A DNA stretch of 64,000 bases from Palaemon carinicauda (lineage: Eukaryota; Arthropoda; Malacostraca; Decapoda; Palaemonidae). The notes under the pieces were generated by a model. That model saw nothing but the letters and a program-made list of their open reading frames with translations, searched no databases and was not told where the DNA came from. The stretch is taken from NCBI RefSeq assembly GCF_036898095.1, contig NC_090726.1:40275841-40339840 (forward strand), in the 5' to 3' direction. Below, piece by piece: positions 22,540 through 33,200 of this stretch (positions are counted from its first letter, which is position 1; each line of letters starts with the position of its first letter). Position numbers and translations under genes: made by a program.

Positions 22540-23059
22540 ACCATCGATATCTGTACCCCCAATAGACTTTACCTGCAACACTGCATGGTACCTCCAATGT
22601 CCTACTTAATAAGATACAATTTATATGAATACAACATCAAGTAGAAGTCCATTCTATCCTGAAGATTTAAATTATTTTCTTTCTGCAAGAATAAAATCCA
22701 TGTATGATGGAGGCATGAAACACGGCAAATTTACTTTATGATTTAAATACTAAAGAAGAAATAAGTATTTACATATAAAACCTTAACTAGAGACTATATA
22801 ATACAGCTTGATAACATTCGGTGTTGGGTAAAATGATAATGTTTATCTAAGTAGTCACTAAAGATAATTTGGTGAATTAATTGGTCTATGTTATCTTAAT
22901 TGAACCTAAAAGTTTAAGTCTATAGCTAGAAATAGTTATACTTCAGTCCTGGAAGGAAAACTGTAATATTAATCAAATATATCCTGTTATAATAATGAAG
23001 CAGCTGGACTCGCCTCAAACATCTTAGGTGAAACAGTTCATGAATAACTTTTGGGAGTA

Positions 23060-23545
23060 TAGTCCACAAGCCTGGGGGGGTTGGTCGTTACCATTTTGGG
23101 GCAGGAAATCTCATAGTGATTAACTGAAAGACCAAGTCTTCAAAAATGTATGATAGCATTCTATATCTCTTTGCCTTCCCTGTGTTATCAACCGTTTTAT
23201 ATATGACATGTGATTTTTTCCGGCGTGCCTTACAGGTGATTTTTGTCTCCTGCGAGCTAGTCCATCAATATTATTGGGACTTATTATATACCAAAATAAA
23301 GGCCAAGAAAAGGACTTCAAAACAAGCTATCACATATTTTAATATCTTGTACACAGTGTTAGTTAGGAGCATATTTATGATGAAATTAATGAATTTTTTC
23401 TATGTAACTGGAAATTTTTTCTTAAAGAAATAATATCATGACTGGTATTTGTGATTCAACTTAACATTCATATTCTGTGTTTCAAGAGCTTTCTTTTGAT
23501 ACCAATATGTGATCCATAGCTATTATATTAAGAAAGTTATTGGAT
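23060..23545. repeat. Left terminal inverted repeat of the Academ-like element
   Basis: Reverse-complement match to 34,674-35,177 over almost its whole length, including CCATTTTGGGGCAGGAAATC, CTCCTGCGAGCTAGTCCATC and GATACCAATATGTGATCC. It differs by scattered substitutions and small indels. The outer 35 bp are the most diverged. Confidence 0.9.
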
Positions 23546-23632
23546 GTTAAAATAACAACTATCACGCTCCTGAATCATTCATTTACGGTATATAACAGTA
23601 ATAAAAATTAACGCATTCAGTTTCTCTTCTTT

Positions 23633-23727
23633 TAGATTACAGTACTTGTGCTGAGGGCAGATGCAGCTGATAGTCCTGGAGAACAGTAGGTCTACTATGT
23701 CAAGATGGACTCTACGAAAGAAAAATG
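23633..23727 (+). pseudogene. Academ-like transposase, 5' coding remnant
   Basis: After a pyrimidine tract and TTTTAG, which could be a splice acceptor, the frame reads VLVLRADAADSPGEQ, a TAG stop, and VYYVKMDSTK, reaching the DIRS B insertion. Counting the AAAAATG at the insertion once, the frame continues without a break into IIHIETYDND at 30,266. The start codon was not found; an earlier exon may have been lost. Confidence 0.55.
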
Positions 23728-23925
23728 TTATTTTCATTAGTAAAATAAATTTTTGAATATACTTACCCGATAATCATGTAGCTGTCAACTCTGTTGCCCG
23801 ACAGAATTCTATGGAGGGATACGCCAGCTATCACAATACTAGAAGGGGGTGTACTTACCAGCGCCACCTGTGGCCAGGTACTCAAGTACTTCTTGTTGAC
23901 ACCTCCTCAATTATTCCTCGGTCCC
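23728..23925. repeat. Left inverted terminal repeat of DIRS B
   Basis: From ACTTACCCGATAATCATGTA to about TCAATTATTCCTC it is the reverse complement of 30,095-30,250. It includes TTGCCCGACAGAATTCTATG and GTACTCAAGTACTTCTTGTT. Confidence 0.9.
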
Positions 23926-23966
23926 ACTGGTTCTCTCTGGGGAGGAAGGGAGGGTCAATTAAACCA

Positions 23967-24055
23967 TGATTATCGGGTAAGTATATTCAAAAATTTATTT
24001 TACTAATGAAAATAACATTTTTCAATATTAAACTTACCCGATAATCATGTAGCTG
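23967..24055. repeat. Internal complementary region of DIRS B
   Basis: The complement of the left outer end (ending AATGAAAATAACATTTTT) runs directly into the complement of the right outer end (CATTTTTCAATATTAAAC). They overlap by the CATTTTT heptamer. This is the predicted sequence of the circular junction of the element. Confidence 0.88.
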
Positions 24056-24440
24056 ATTCACACCCAGGGGGGTGGGTGAAAACCAGTGTACAAGATTAAA
24101 GGATAGCTAAGTATCCCATATTTCATATAACAGTTATCTCAAATAACAATGAAATAAAAAGTACCTGGTAAGGAAGTCGAATTGAACCGTTACTCTGTCT
24201 CTTTTTTAAGTTCGTCTTCCTTACTGAGCGCAGCGTTCCTCTTGGAGGCTGAATCAACCCAAAGGTGCTAAAGTATACAGGGCTGCAACCCATACTAAAG
24301 GACCTCATCACAACCTTTAACCTCGGCGCTTCTCAAGAAAGAATTGACCACCCGCCAAATCAACAAGGATGTGGAAGGCTTCTTAGCCGACCGAACAACC
24401 CATAAAAAGTATTCAAGAGAAAGGTTAAAAAGTTATGGAA

Positions 24441-25480
24441 TTATGGGAATGTAGTGGCTGAGCCCTCGCCTACTACTGCATTCGTTGCTACGAATGGACC
24501 CAGGGTGTAGCAGTACTCGTAAAGAGACTGGACATCTTTGAGATAGAATGATGCGAACACTGACTTGCTTCTCCAATAGGTTGCATCCATAACACTCTGC
24601 AGAGAACGATTCTGTTTGAAGGCCACTGAAGTAGCCACAGCTCTCACTTCATGTGTCCTTACCTTCAGCAAAGCAAGGTCTTCTTCCTTCAGATGAGAAT
24701 TTGCTTCTCTAATCAGAAGCCTGATGTAGTAAGAAACTGAGTTCTTAGACATTGGTAGAGAAGGCTTCTTGATAGCACACCATAAGGCTTCTGATTGTCC
24801 TCGTAATGGTTTTGACCTTCTTAGATAGTACTTAAGAGCTCTAACAGGGCAAAGTACTCTCTCTAGTTCGTTCCCCACCATGTTGGACAAGCTTGGGATC
24901 TCGAACGACTTAGGGCAAGGACGGGAAGGAAGCTCGTTTTAGCCAAAAAAAAAAAAAAAAAAAAAACCGAGCCGCAAGGAACATGTAGCCGTTTCAGATG
25001 TGAAACCTATGTTCCTGCTGAAGGCGTGGATCTCACTTACTCTTTTACCTGTTGCTAAGCACACGAGGAAAAGAGTTTCTAATGTGAGGTCTTTAAAAGA
25101 GGCTGATTGGAACGGTTCAAATCCTGATGACATTAGGAACCTTAGGACCACGTCTAGATTCCAGCCTGGAGTGGACAACCGACGTTCCTTTGAGGTCTCA
25201 AAAGACCTAAGGAGGTCCTGTAGATCTTTGTTGGAGGAAAGATCCAAGCCTCTGTGGCGGAAAACCGCTGCCAACATACTTCTGTAACCCTTGATCGTAG
25301 GAGCTGATAGGGATTTTACGTTCCTTAGATGTAACAGGAAGTCAGCAATCTGGGTTACAGTGGTACTGGTTGAGGAAAACTGCATTGGCCTTGCACCAGC
25401 TTCGGAAGACTTCCCATTAAGACTGATAGACTCTGAGAGTGGATGTCGTCCTTGCTCTGGCAATCGTTCTGGCTGCCTCC
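24441..25480 (-). pseudogene. DIRS B tyrosine recombinase
   Basis: This integrase-equivalent retains LSAPTIKGYRSML, LATGKRVSEIHAFS (catalytic Arg), THEVRAVATS (HxxR) and FASFYLKDV (Tyr). Two open segments, 24,441-24,890 and about 24,939-25,480, are separated by a T-homopolymer of about 22 bases (on the coding strand) at 24,945-24,966. This turns the sequence into a run of Phe and breaks the frame. Apart from that tract it is the best-preserved recombinase in the window. Confidence 0.85.
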
Positions 25481-25593
25481 TTCGAAAAGCCTCTAGTTCT
25501 TGAGAGACTTTCGATAGTCTGAAGGCAGTCAGACGAAGAGCGTGGAGGTTTGGGTGTACCTTCTTTACGTGAGGTTGACGCAGAAGGTCCACT

Positions 25594-26033
25594 CTAGGAG
25601 GAAGAGTCCTGGGAACGTCGACCAGCCATTGCAGAACCTCGGTGAACCCTTCTCTCGCGGGTCAGAGGGGAGCAACCAACGTCAACCGTGTCCCTTTGTG
25701 AGAGGCGAACTGCTGAAGTACCCTGTTGACAATCTTGAACGGCGGGAATGCATACAGGTTGAGATGGGACCAATCCAGCAGAAAGGCATCCACGCGAACT
25801 GCTGCTGGGTCTGGAATCGGAGAACAATACAAGAGGAGCTTCTTGGTCATCGAGGTAGCGAATAGAACTATGGTTGGCTGACCCCACAGGGCCCAAAGTC
25901 TGCTGCAAACATTCTTGTGAAGGGTCCACTCTGTGGGGAAGACCTGACCCTTACGGCTGAGGCGATCTGCCATGACATTCATATCGCCCTGAATGAGCCT
26001 CGTTACCAGCGTGAGCTTTCGATCTTTGACCAA
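25594..26033 (-). pseudogene. DIRS B MT-like domain
   Basis: Reads GDMNVMADRLSRKGQ (end of RNase H), IVLFATSMTKKLLLYCS, DAFLLDWSHLNLYAFPPFK. Equivalent to 15,372-15,870 in element A; the usual Asp of DLFAT is Val here. Upstream it overlaps the RNase H frame, so a frameshift separates the two. Confidence 0.7.
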
Positions 26034-26839
26034 ATGAGGAGGTCCCTTGCGATCTTGAACAACTTCCTCGGATGAGTCCCTCTCTGCTTGGAGATGTAAG
26101 CCAAGGCTGTGGTGTAGTCGGAGTTCACCTCCACCACCTTGTTAAGCTGGAGGGACTTGAAGTTTATCAAGGCCAGATGAACTGCCAACAACTCCTTGCA
26201 ATAGATGTGAAGTGTCCTTTGCTCCTGATTCCATGTTCCCGAGCATTCCTGTCCGTCCAGTGTCGCACCCCAGCCCGTGTCCGATGCGTCCGAGAAGAGA
26301 CGGTGGTCGGGGGTCTGAACAGCCAAAGGTAGACCTTCCTTGAGAAGAATGCTGTTCTTCCACCACGTTAGAGTAGACCTCATCTCTTCGGAAACAGGAA
26401 CTGAGCCCGTCTCTAGCGTCATGTCCTTTATCCAGTGAGCAGCTAGATGATACTGAAGGGGGAGGAGGTGGAGTCTCCCTAACTCGATGAACAGGGCCAG
26501 CGATGAAAGTGTCCCTGTTAGACTCATCCCCTGCCTGACTAAGCATCGGTTCCTTCTCAGCATGCTCTGGATGCATTCTAGGGCTTGGAAGATCCTTGGG
26601 GCCGACGGACAAGTCCGAAAAGCTCGACTCTGAAGATCCATACCCAAGGAAACAATGGTCTGGGATGGAACGAGCTGAGACTCCTCAAAATTGACCAGGA
26701 GGCCCAGTTCCTTGGTCAGATCCATAGTCCATTTGAAAATCTCCAGACAGCGACGACTTGTGGGAGCTCTTAAAAGCCAGTCGTCTGACGGAGCCGGACA
26801 CAAGATCATGATACTGCTGCACAGTCTGTAAACTGTCAA
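26003..26839 (-). pseudogene. DIRS B reverse transcriptase C-terminus and RNase H
   Basis: An open frame of 278 codons begins close to the catalytic motif: SDDWLLRAPTSRRCLEIF is the second half of YLDDWL. The thumb (LGLLVNFEESQLVPSQ, LGMDLQSRAF) and RNase H follow: LFSDASDTGWGATLDG, CKELLAVHLAL and VNSDYTTALAYIS, with all three acidic residues present. The palm upstream of the DD motif is deleted; the sequence turns into gag-like DNA at about 26,785. Element A has similar flanking sequence at 16,565 (GGAGCCGGACGCAATATCAT). Confidence 0.85.
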
Positions 26840-27394
26840 TCATGGGCAAGCGAGGAAGTACAGTGACAACCCGAATCTGTCTAGACTATCTGGGTCGTAC
26901 AGACAACTCCTTAACGGGTTGCTGAGGTTGCCGCACTGCGTCACAACAAGTCCCTTCTGTTGGTTGTTGAACGTCTTCCCCGTGACACATTGACTCCGTA
27001 AACAAAAAATCCTCTAACAAGGACTAAGCTTGGACTGCATGTCATGCAACACAGCTCAAGGTCTATGGGAGCAGGTGTGGTAACAGACGGGATTAGCGGC
27101 TGAAGTGGAACCATTACCTTCCCTGTAAGCATGTTATGCTTAAATAAAAGTCCATAAGAGGTTATGCAGCTAAAGGCTCCCTCCAAATGACAGAGTCCTC
27201 AAGGGAATATCGGAAGGAGGGAGAAAAGAACTTTCTCATCTACAGGGACCTTATCCTAGAAAAGCTAAGTTCTCTGAGTGAGGGTTCACTGGTGCAAAAG
27301 CAGCAGACTAGAAGGCAACGTTATGAAACTGCTTGACAGTCTAGTGAGTTGGCAACAACCCAAGATATGTTGAGAAGCATGCGGTAAGGTATGC

Positions 27395-27560
27395 AGAGTA
27401 TGATGAATGCAGAGTATGCTGTATGCAGAGCATGCTGTATGTAGAGCATGTTGTATGCAGAGCATGCTGAATGCAGAGCATGCTGTATGTAGAGCATGTT
27501 GTATGCAGAGCATGCTGAATGCAGAGCATGCTGAATGCTGAGCATGTAGTAAGCAGAGCC
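27395..27560. repeat. 16-bp minisatellite in DIRS B gag
   Basis: About ten adjacent copies of a 16-bp unit with consensus GCAGAGCATGCTGTAT and variants (GTAGAGCATGTTGTAT, GCAGAGCATGCTGAAT). Two variants alternate in a higher-order pattern. Because 16 is not a multiple of three, all three frames cycle through Cys/Met/His/Leu-rich text. Confidence 0.9.
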
Positions 27561-28089
27561 TGCTGTAAGGAAAGCAGAGCGTGTGCATGGCGTTTAACAT
27601 TCTCAGAAATTCCATGACCAGTGCTAGAGTGCTTTATGCATGCTTGCATGGGGTTTAAAAATCAACATAATGTTTACCTTACATTCATAACTCATGATTC
27701 ATATTTTTGCCATGGTTTGAAAATGGAGGTAAGGTATGCTGAACAGCAGAGTCAGAACGAGCTGGAACAACAACAGTGGAAGGTGCAGAAAGTTCCTGTT
27801 CCTGTGGTATGAGTGGAGCGTGAAGAGACCGAGGTTGCGCAGAACAAGGTAAAGTTCCCGCAAGCAGAGGTGTCTGAGGCGCAGGATCAGGGTGCACGGG
27901 TTGAGCTCGGTGCAGCAGCTGAGGAGACTGACTCACAGGTGGAAGAGGTTGTACCTCCACCGAGAGTTGCACCACCGGTGGAGCAGCCAGGGGAGGAGGA
28001 GGAAGAGTGGAGTAATCCTCCTGATCCCAAACCAAAGGTTGCCTTAAAGAAGGCTGAGGCTGAACAACACTGGGAACAGCGAACACAGA

Positions 28090-28505
28090 AAGAGGTTCAA
28101 CATCGTACGCCTGGCAGATGGTGCTGCGACTGGGTGCAGCGAGTGCAGGCGGGTTGAGCACAGGCTGAACGGGTGCAGGTGGAGGTGCAACACTCTCAGC
28201 CCGACACTCACGCAACAGGTCCGAAAGCTGTGCTTGCATGGACTGTAGTAGAGTCCACAACATCGTACGCCTGGCAGATGGTGCTGCGACTGGGTGCAGC
28301 GAGTGCAGGCGGGTGCAGCACAGGCTGAACGGGTGCAGCCGGTTGGTGCACCACCGGTGCAGGCGGGTGCAGCACAGGCTGAACGGGTGCAGGCGGTTGG
28401 TGCACCACCGGTGCAGGAGGAGGAGGAGGTGCAACACTCTCAGCACGACACTCACGCATCAGGTCCGAAAGCTGTGCTTGCATGGACTGTAGTAGAGTCC
28501 ACAAC
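28090..28505. repeat. Tandem duplication of the gag linker in DIRS B
   Basis: AACATCGTACGCCTGGCAG occurs at about 28,098, 28,260 and 28,504. Blocks containing GGTGCAGCGAGTGCAGGCGG and CAGCACAGGCTGAACGGGTG repeat between them. The three copies are separated by about 162 and 244 bp, the longer one holding extra GGTTGGTGCACCACCGGTGC units. Confidence 0.8.
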
Positions 28506-28957
28506 ATCGTACGCCTGGCAGGTGGTACTGCGATCAGGTGGAGCGAGCATAGGCGGGGGGAGTGTAGGCGCACTCTCAGCCCGACAAACTGATGACTGAG
28601 GAGAGTCAGAGCTAACCCAATGACTGCATCCGGGTTGTAGAACTTTACTTCGTACGTCTGGCATAGGTCTGGACTTACGTTTAAGAGGTCTTGAGACCTG
28701 AGACCAGCGTTACTCTGCCTATATTTTCTCCTCTAAATCTCTTCTGCAGACGAGCAAAATAAGGGCTCAATCGTCTGCGGGTGGGAGTGACGGTCTCGGT
28801 AAGACACGCCCACAACCACCGAGGATACTTCTGTGCGCCGATCAAGGCCTGCCGAACCCTTTAATCCTTCGACATTGCTTCTCCCCTGGGCTTGGGAGCT
28901 TGCAAGAGGTCCCGGACTGGGAGGACGACTGGCGCGCACAAAAGTACCCTCACGCAT

Positions 28958-30094
28958 AACACTGACATACTTTAATCACTTATCACTTTGATTTCTGTTT
29001 GCACTTATTTCACTGAACTCGAAACTTTAAGTGGTTTGTACCTGAAACACGCAATTCTATCCTTCTCATAAGTTAGTAATTGCGAAAACAGAATTACAAT
29101 GTAACAGAAAAATCTAATGAAAGAAAATTCAGTGGCTGGAAAGAGACTAAACACTAGATCACTCTAGAAACGTTTAGTTTCTTCCCCTAAAGAGACTAGG
29201 GATAAGAGCAAAACGATAACGACGTTACTCGTACGCCTGGCAGGCTTGAGGGAAACGTTTATCCTCTTTCTCCCTCCGTCTCTATCTCTCTCTCTCTCTC
29301 TCTCTCTTGACTTAGAACCTGAGAGAAGAGCCCAATCATATATATCGTTAAAACATATTATTGTTAAAGGAAAAAACTGAAATATTTCCCAAAAAGAAAA
29401 GTTCCTTATTAAGATCAAAACCATTAAGTTAAGAAAGAATGAACAAAACGCTAGACACGGTTACTCTTACTGCAATGTGAAACCGTGAACATTCTTTCTC
29501 TATCGTAACGATAGAGTGCAAGTTGAAACGTTCTGAACGTCAACAACTGCCGAGACAAACAAAACGTTAGTTCAACTTTGAAAAAGTACGAGACTATCAA
29601 AGAAATTCTTTCAAAGACCTTAAAATAGCATAATATGTTAACAGGTAAAACCGAAATGACGGGCTCACGATAATTAACTTCGGTACCAAGAAAAGACCGC
29701 CTACTATTAAGAAGGTCGAATATAAACAAATATAAAAATTAATTTTAATAAGTTTATAATAAAAGGAAGTTAATCGAAGAGGCCTATAAGAGGCGGAGAG
29801 ATATAAAATAAATCTATAACTTTTGTTAAGCAAAATTAAGAAAAAGAGTCTATACTCTCTTAGACACCAACACTTCCGTCTAAGGGAAGGGTCGGCCATT
29901 GAAAGGCGAACGAGAGTTCATACTCTCTTCGTCACCAAAATTAATCAAATTAATTCCAAAAGCTAACTAAGCTAAAATAGAAGTTTCCAGTAAAGCGACA
30001 GCCGAAATCAAAGAGAAATACTTCACCAAAGTCGTGAAAATACTCCAAGAACATAAGCGTATCCCAGAACGTCTTGTCAGAAGCACGACAGAGG
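28958..30094. other. DIRS B leader
   Basis: Non-coding, AT-rich, with a CT tract at 29,268-29,310 and the CCTGAGAGAAGAGCCCAAT motif shared with element A. Presumed 5' leader between the right terminus and gag. Confidence 0.5.
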
Positions 30095-30258
30095 AATAAT
30101 TGAGGAGGTGTCAACAAGAAGTACTTGAGTACCTGGCCACAGGTGGCGCTGGTAAGTACACCCCCTTCTAGTATTGTGATAGCTGGCGTATCCCTCCATA
30201 GAATTCTGTCGGGCAACAGAGTTGACAGCTACATGATTATCGGGTAAGTTTAATATTG
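30095..30258. repeat. Right inverted terminal repeat of DIRS B
   Basis: Reverse complement of 23,758-23,925, ending ATCGGGTAAGTTTAATATTG before the terminal AAAAATG. Confidence 0.9.
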
Positions 30259-30265
30259 AAAAATG

Positions 30266-33200
30266 CATTATCCACATTGAAACTTATGATAATGACCCAA
30301 CAACACTGGTAACACCTAAGGACTATGACTCATGGTTCGTGCTTCTTGATGCAGCCCGAGTGAGGAATCATAAACCTGTTAAGCTAATTGTTCCTGTAGC
30401 CACACTTGCAGCTAGAATGGAGAACTTCATGCATTCCAGAGGTTACAGAATGAATGAATCCACCAAGAAACACATCAAATGGAGACTGGACTCAGAAGTT
30501 GGAGACATTATTCACATTTATAAGGATGCAGCAGGAAAGTTGGTAGCAATTCCAGACAGCATTACAATGCAAGACATGGTCCTTGAAAACAAAATCTTCC
30601 GAAATGAATTGAAAACTCTGAGATCAAAATCTAGTGACATAAAGTGCATCATTCACCAGGCATCATCTTATGTTCAGACATAAATACAGGAAAGCTGTTT
30701 GCCATCTCCGTGGCCCTACCATCCATCTGATCTTAAAAAAAAAGTCCATGAATTTGCCATGTCTGCTTCAGCAGTTATTGACTGGTATTCTGACTGGAGA
30801 ACCTGAAAAAGAAAACCCATCTCAAAGAGTGAAACTTCTAATACAGTCTCTTGGTCAGGATCTAATATATGCCACAACACGAGGAAAGCAGAAACCTCCA
30901 AAATATTTGTTGCTTCCATATGCTGTCAAAACATTAACAGGCAATACTGAATTGATTCGGATGCTAAACAGACTTGGACATGGGATCTCTTACTCACAGC
31001 TTGAAGAAAATGACACAGCAGTTTGTCTGCAAAAATTAGCTGCAGCACCGAACCAAACGGTGGTCTTACCTACTCCTTTGCAGCCATATATTTTCCCAAA
31101 TTTAGCATGGGATAACATCGACAGACTCGAAGAAAATTTTGACAGGTCAGGGAACTTCTCATCGTGTTAATGGCATTGCTGTGCAACGCAAAATAATTGG
31201 GCCTCTTCTCCCAAAGCTTGCTCTTCCAGTTATTGAATAGCAAAAACAAAGGACTATTTCTACACAGCACACAGAACTGGAAACCTACATTGCTGGAAAG
31301 AGAGTACGTCCACAACATTTGCCACAAAGAACGAGTAATAAAGATGCTGATGAAGCTGCAGAATCTGCTCAGAATAATAATTTAATCTGGATCATTCTCA
31401 AACAATCAAATATGAAAAATAAGAACATCCCAAGTTGGACAGGATTCAACATAAACATGAGAAAGGATATCTCCATCAAAGAAGACATCCTTTGCTAACT
31501 TCCCACAATAAACGCCCCTGAAACCGAGCTCACTACAGCTTTTGAAACCCTGAATCAGTCCGAGGCTATCCGAACAGAGTTGCAGCTACCAGTTATTGTC
31601 ATTGTCGTAGATCAAGCCATTTTTGCAAAATTATCAGAGATTGCTTGGAGACACAGAGTTAAATATGCCAATGTCATAATTAGGTTGGGAGCATTTCATA
31701 CCATCTGCAATGCTCTGGCTGTCCTAGGCAAGAGGTTTATGGATGCTGGCTTATGTGACCTATGTATAGAATCGGGTGTTATTTCGGAAGGTTCAATTAA
31801 TGGTGTTCTTGAAGGTAAAATGTACAACCGAGCTGTCAGAGTTCATAAACTTGTGTATGAAGCTCTCATGAGATTGATCTGGGAACAGTTTATGTCACAA
31901 TTGGACGAAGATGAACATGTGTACCTGAGAGTTCAAAATACCTTATCCCAGTTAACTAACAAAGACCTAAACCAGAACGATATTGGCAACTTGTTAGTGA
32001 CTTAAGACTTTAAAGACCTCAGAATAATGTGGTCACAGTTTCTTAACCATCTCCATAAGTCGAATGGTGATCTGTCTGCATTTTGGATGTCCTACGTTGA
32101 CATGGTTGAGGACATTATTCTTGGCTTGCTACGTGCATCCCGTGAAGGCAAATGGGAGCTCCATCTGCATGCCATCAGATCACTGATTCCCTGGTCATTT
32201 GCATATGACAGAACCAAGTATGCCAGATACCTCCCTGTGTATTATGCCCAGATGTCAGCCCTAAGTGAGACACATCCAGAAGTGTATGAAGCTTTCAGGG
32301 ATGGCTGCTTTTCTGTCCAGATGTCAAGCACTAATCCTTTTGGCCATCTTCCAGTAGATCAGGCACTCGAAGTTACAGTGAACAGAGACACTCAAACACC
32401 AGGAGGCACAACCAGATTTAGTCTGAAGTCAGGGGCAGTCAAACGCTATTACATAACTTCTGAGCACAGAAGTGCATTCTTAGGTCAGTTAAGAGACATG
32501 GTTCACGAGAATAAATCAGATGCACTTCATTATGATCTCCAGCACCCAAGATCTGAGAAAGATGAGGAAGCAATTTTGGCAATTATTAGTGCAATTGAAA
32601 GCTGGGTAAACCCATTTTCCAGTCAACAGGACATGATGAGCATCTCAACAGCAAAGACTGCCACTCCAGAAGTTGCTTCAGATTTACTTAATGCTCTAGA
32701 TGTTGGAGAGAAGTGTTACACCAAGTTTAAGCAAGAAAGACTAGATTTTGATCCCCCCGTTACACAATTCTTTGATACTGTTAAGCTCAATAAACTGAAA
32801 ACTTTTAGCCACATGTGCAGGAAAAAAGTGAAGACTCATACTGGAAGAGCAGTGATATTGAAGGCAGACAGGTCATTGTTTGGGAGAATCATTGTAATTG
32901 CTCAAAGTCAAAATCTTCAAATGGCAGATATATTGTCCTATCCTCTTGGACCATTGCCATGGGCATTAGCAACCCCTGAGGGTTTGCCAAGGAAGACAAA
33001 CAAGGCAATCCTCGCTAAAGCATTGTACAAGGATGTCACACCAGAGGAGGAAATGCCCTTAAATTTGGCTTCTGTAATCGATGGCATGATGTTAGTACAA
33101 AAGGTGAAAGGGGATCAGAACACTTTTGGTGACATTGCTCAAACAGTCTTTGCTATGGTAATGAAAGAGGGAGGCTCTAGTCAGAGAATTGACATTGTGT

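Larger units (their letters stand above)
26840..28957 (-). pseudogene. DIRS B gag (proline-rich, degenerate)
   Basis: Frames at 28,733-28,957 (PGPLASSQAQGRSNVEGL), 28,208-28,573 and 27,685-28,455 encode an Ala/Pro/Val-rich protein with repeated APVQPVLHPPAP units and a recurring helix LLQSMQAQLSDLMRECRAES, also found in element A. The proline-rich linker has expanded by tandem duplication (28,090-28,500). The core capsid-like part seen in element D is absent, so the gag is truncated. Confidence 0.55.
23721..30265 (-). mobile_element. DIRS element B (6.5 kb) inserted in the Academ-like transposase
   Basis: Inverted terminal repeats, internal complementary region and minus-strand gag, RT/RNase H, MT-like and tyrosine recombinase segments are in the same order as element A. 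Both outer ends are exactly AAAAATG (23,721-23,727 and 30,259-30,265). Reverse transcriptase is missing its N-terminal half. The element is closely related to A, but its termini differ (GATAATCATGTAG versus GATCATATAG), so it belongs to another subfamily. Confidence 0.88.

Noticed and set aside
27395..27560. Regular short repeats that could suggest a CRISPR-like array
   Set aside because: Units are directly adjacent 16-mers with no unique spacers and lie in a retroelement of an animal genome; it is a minisatellite.
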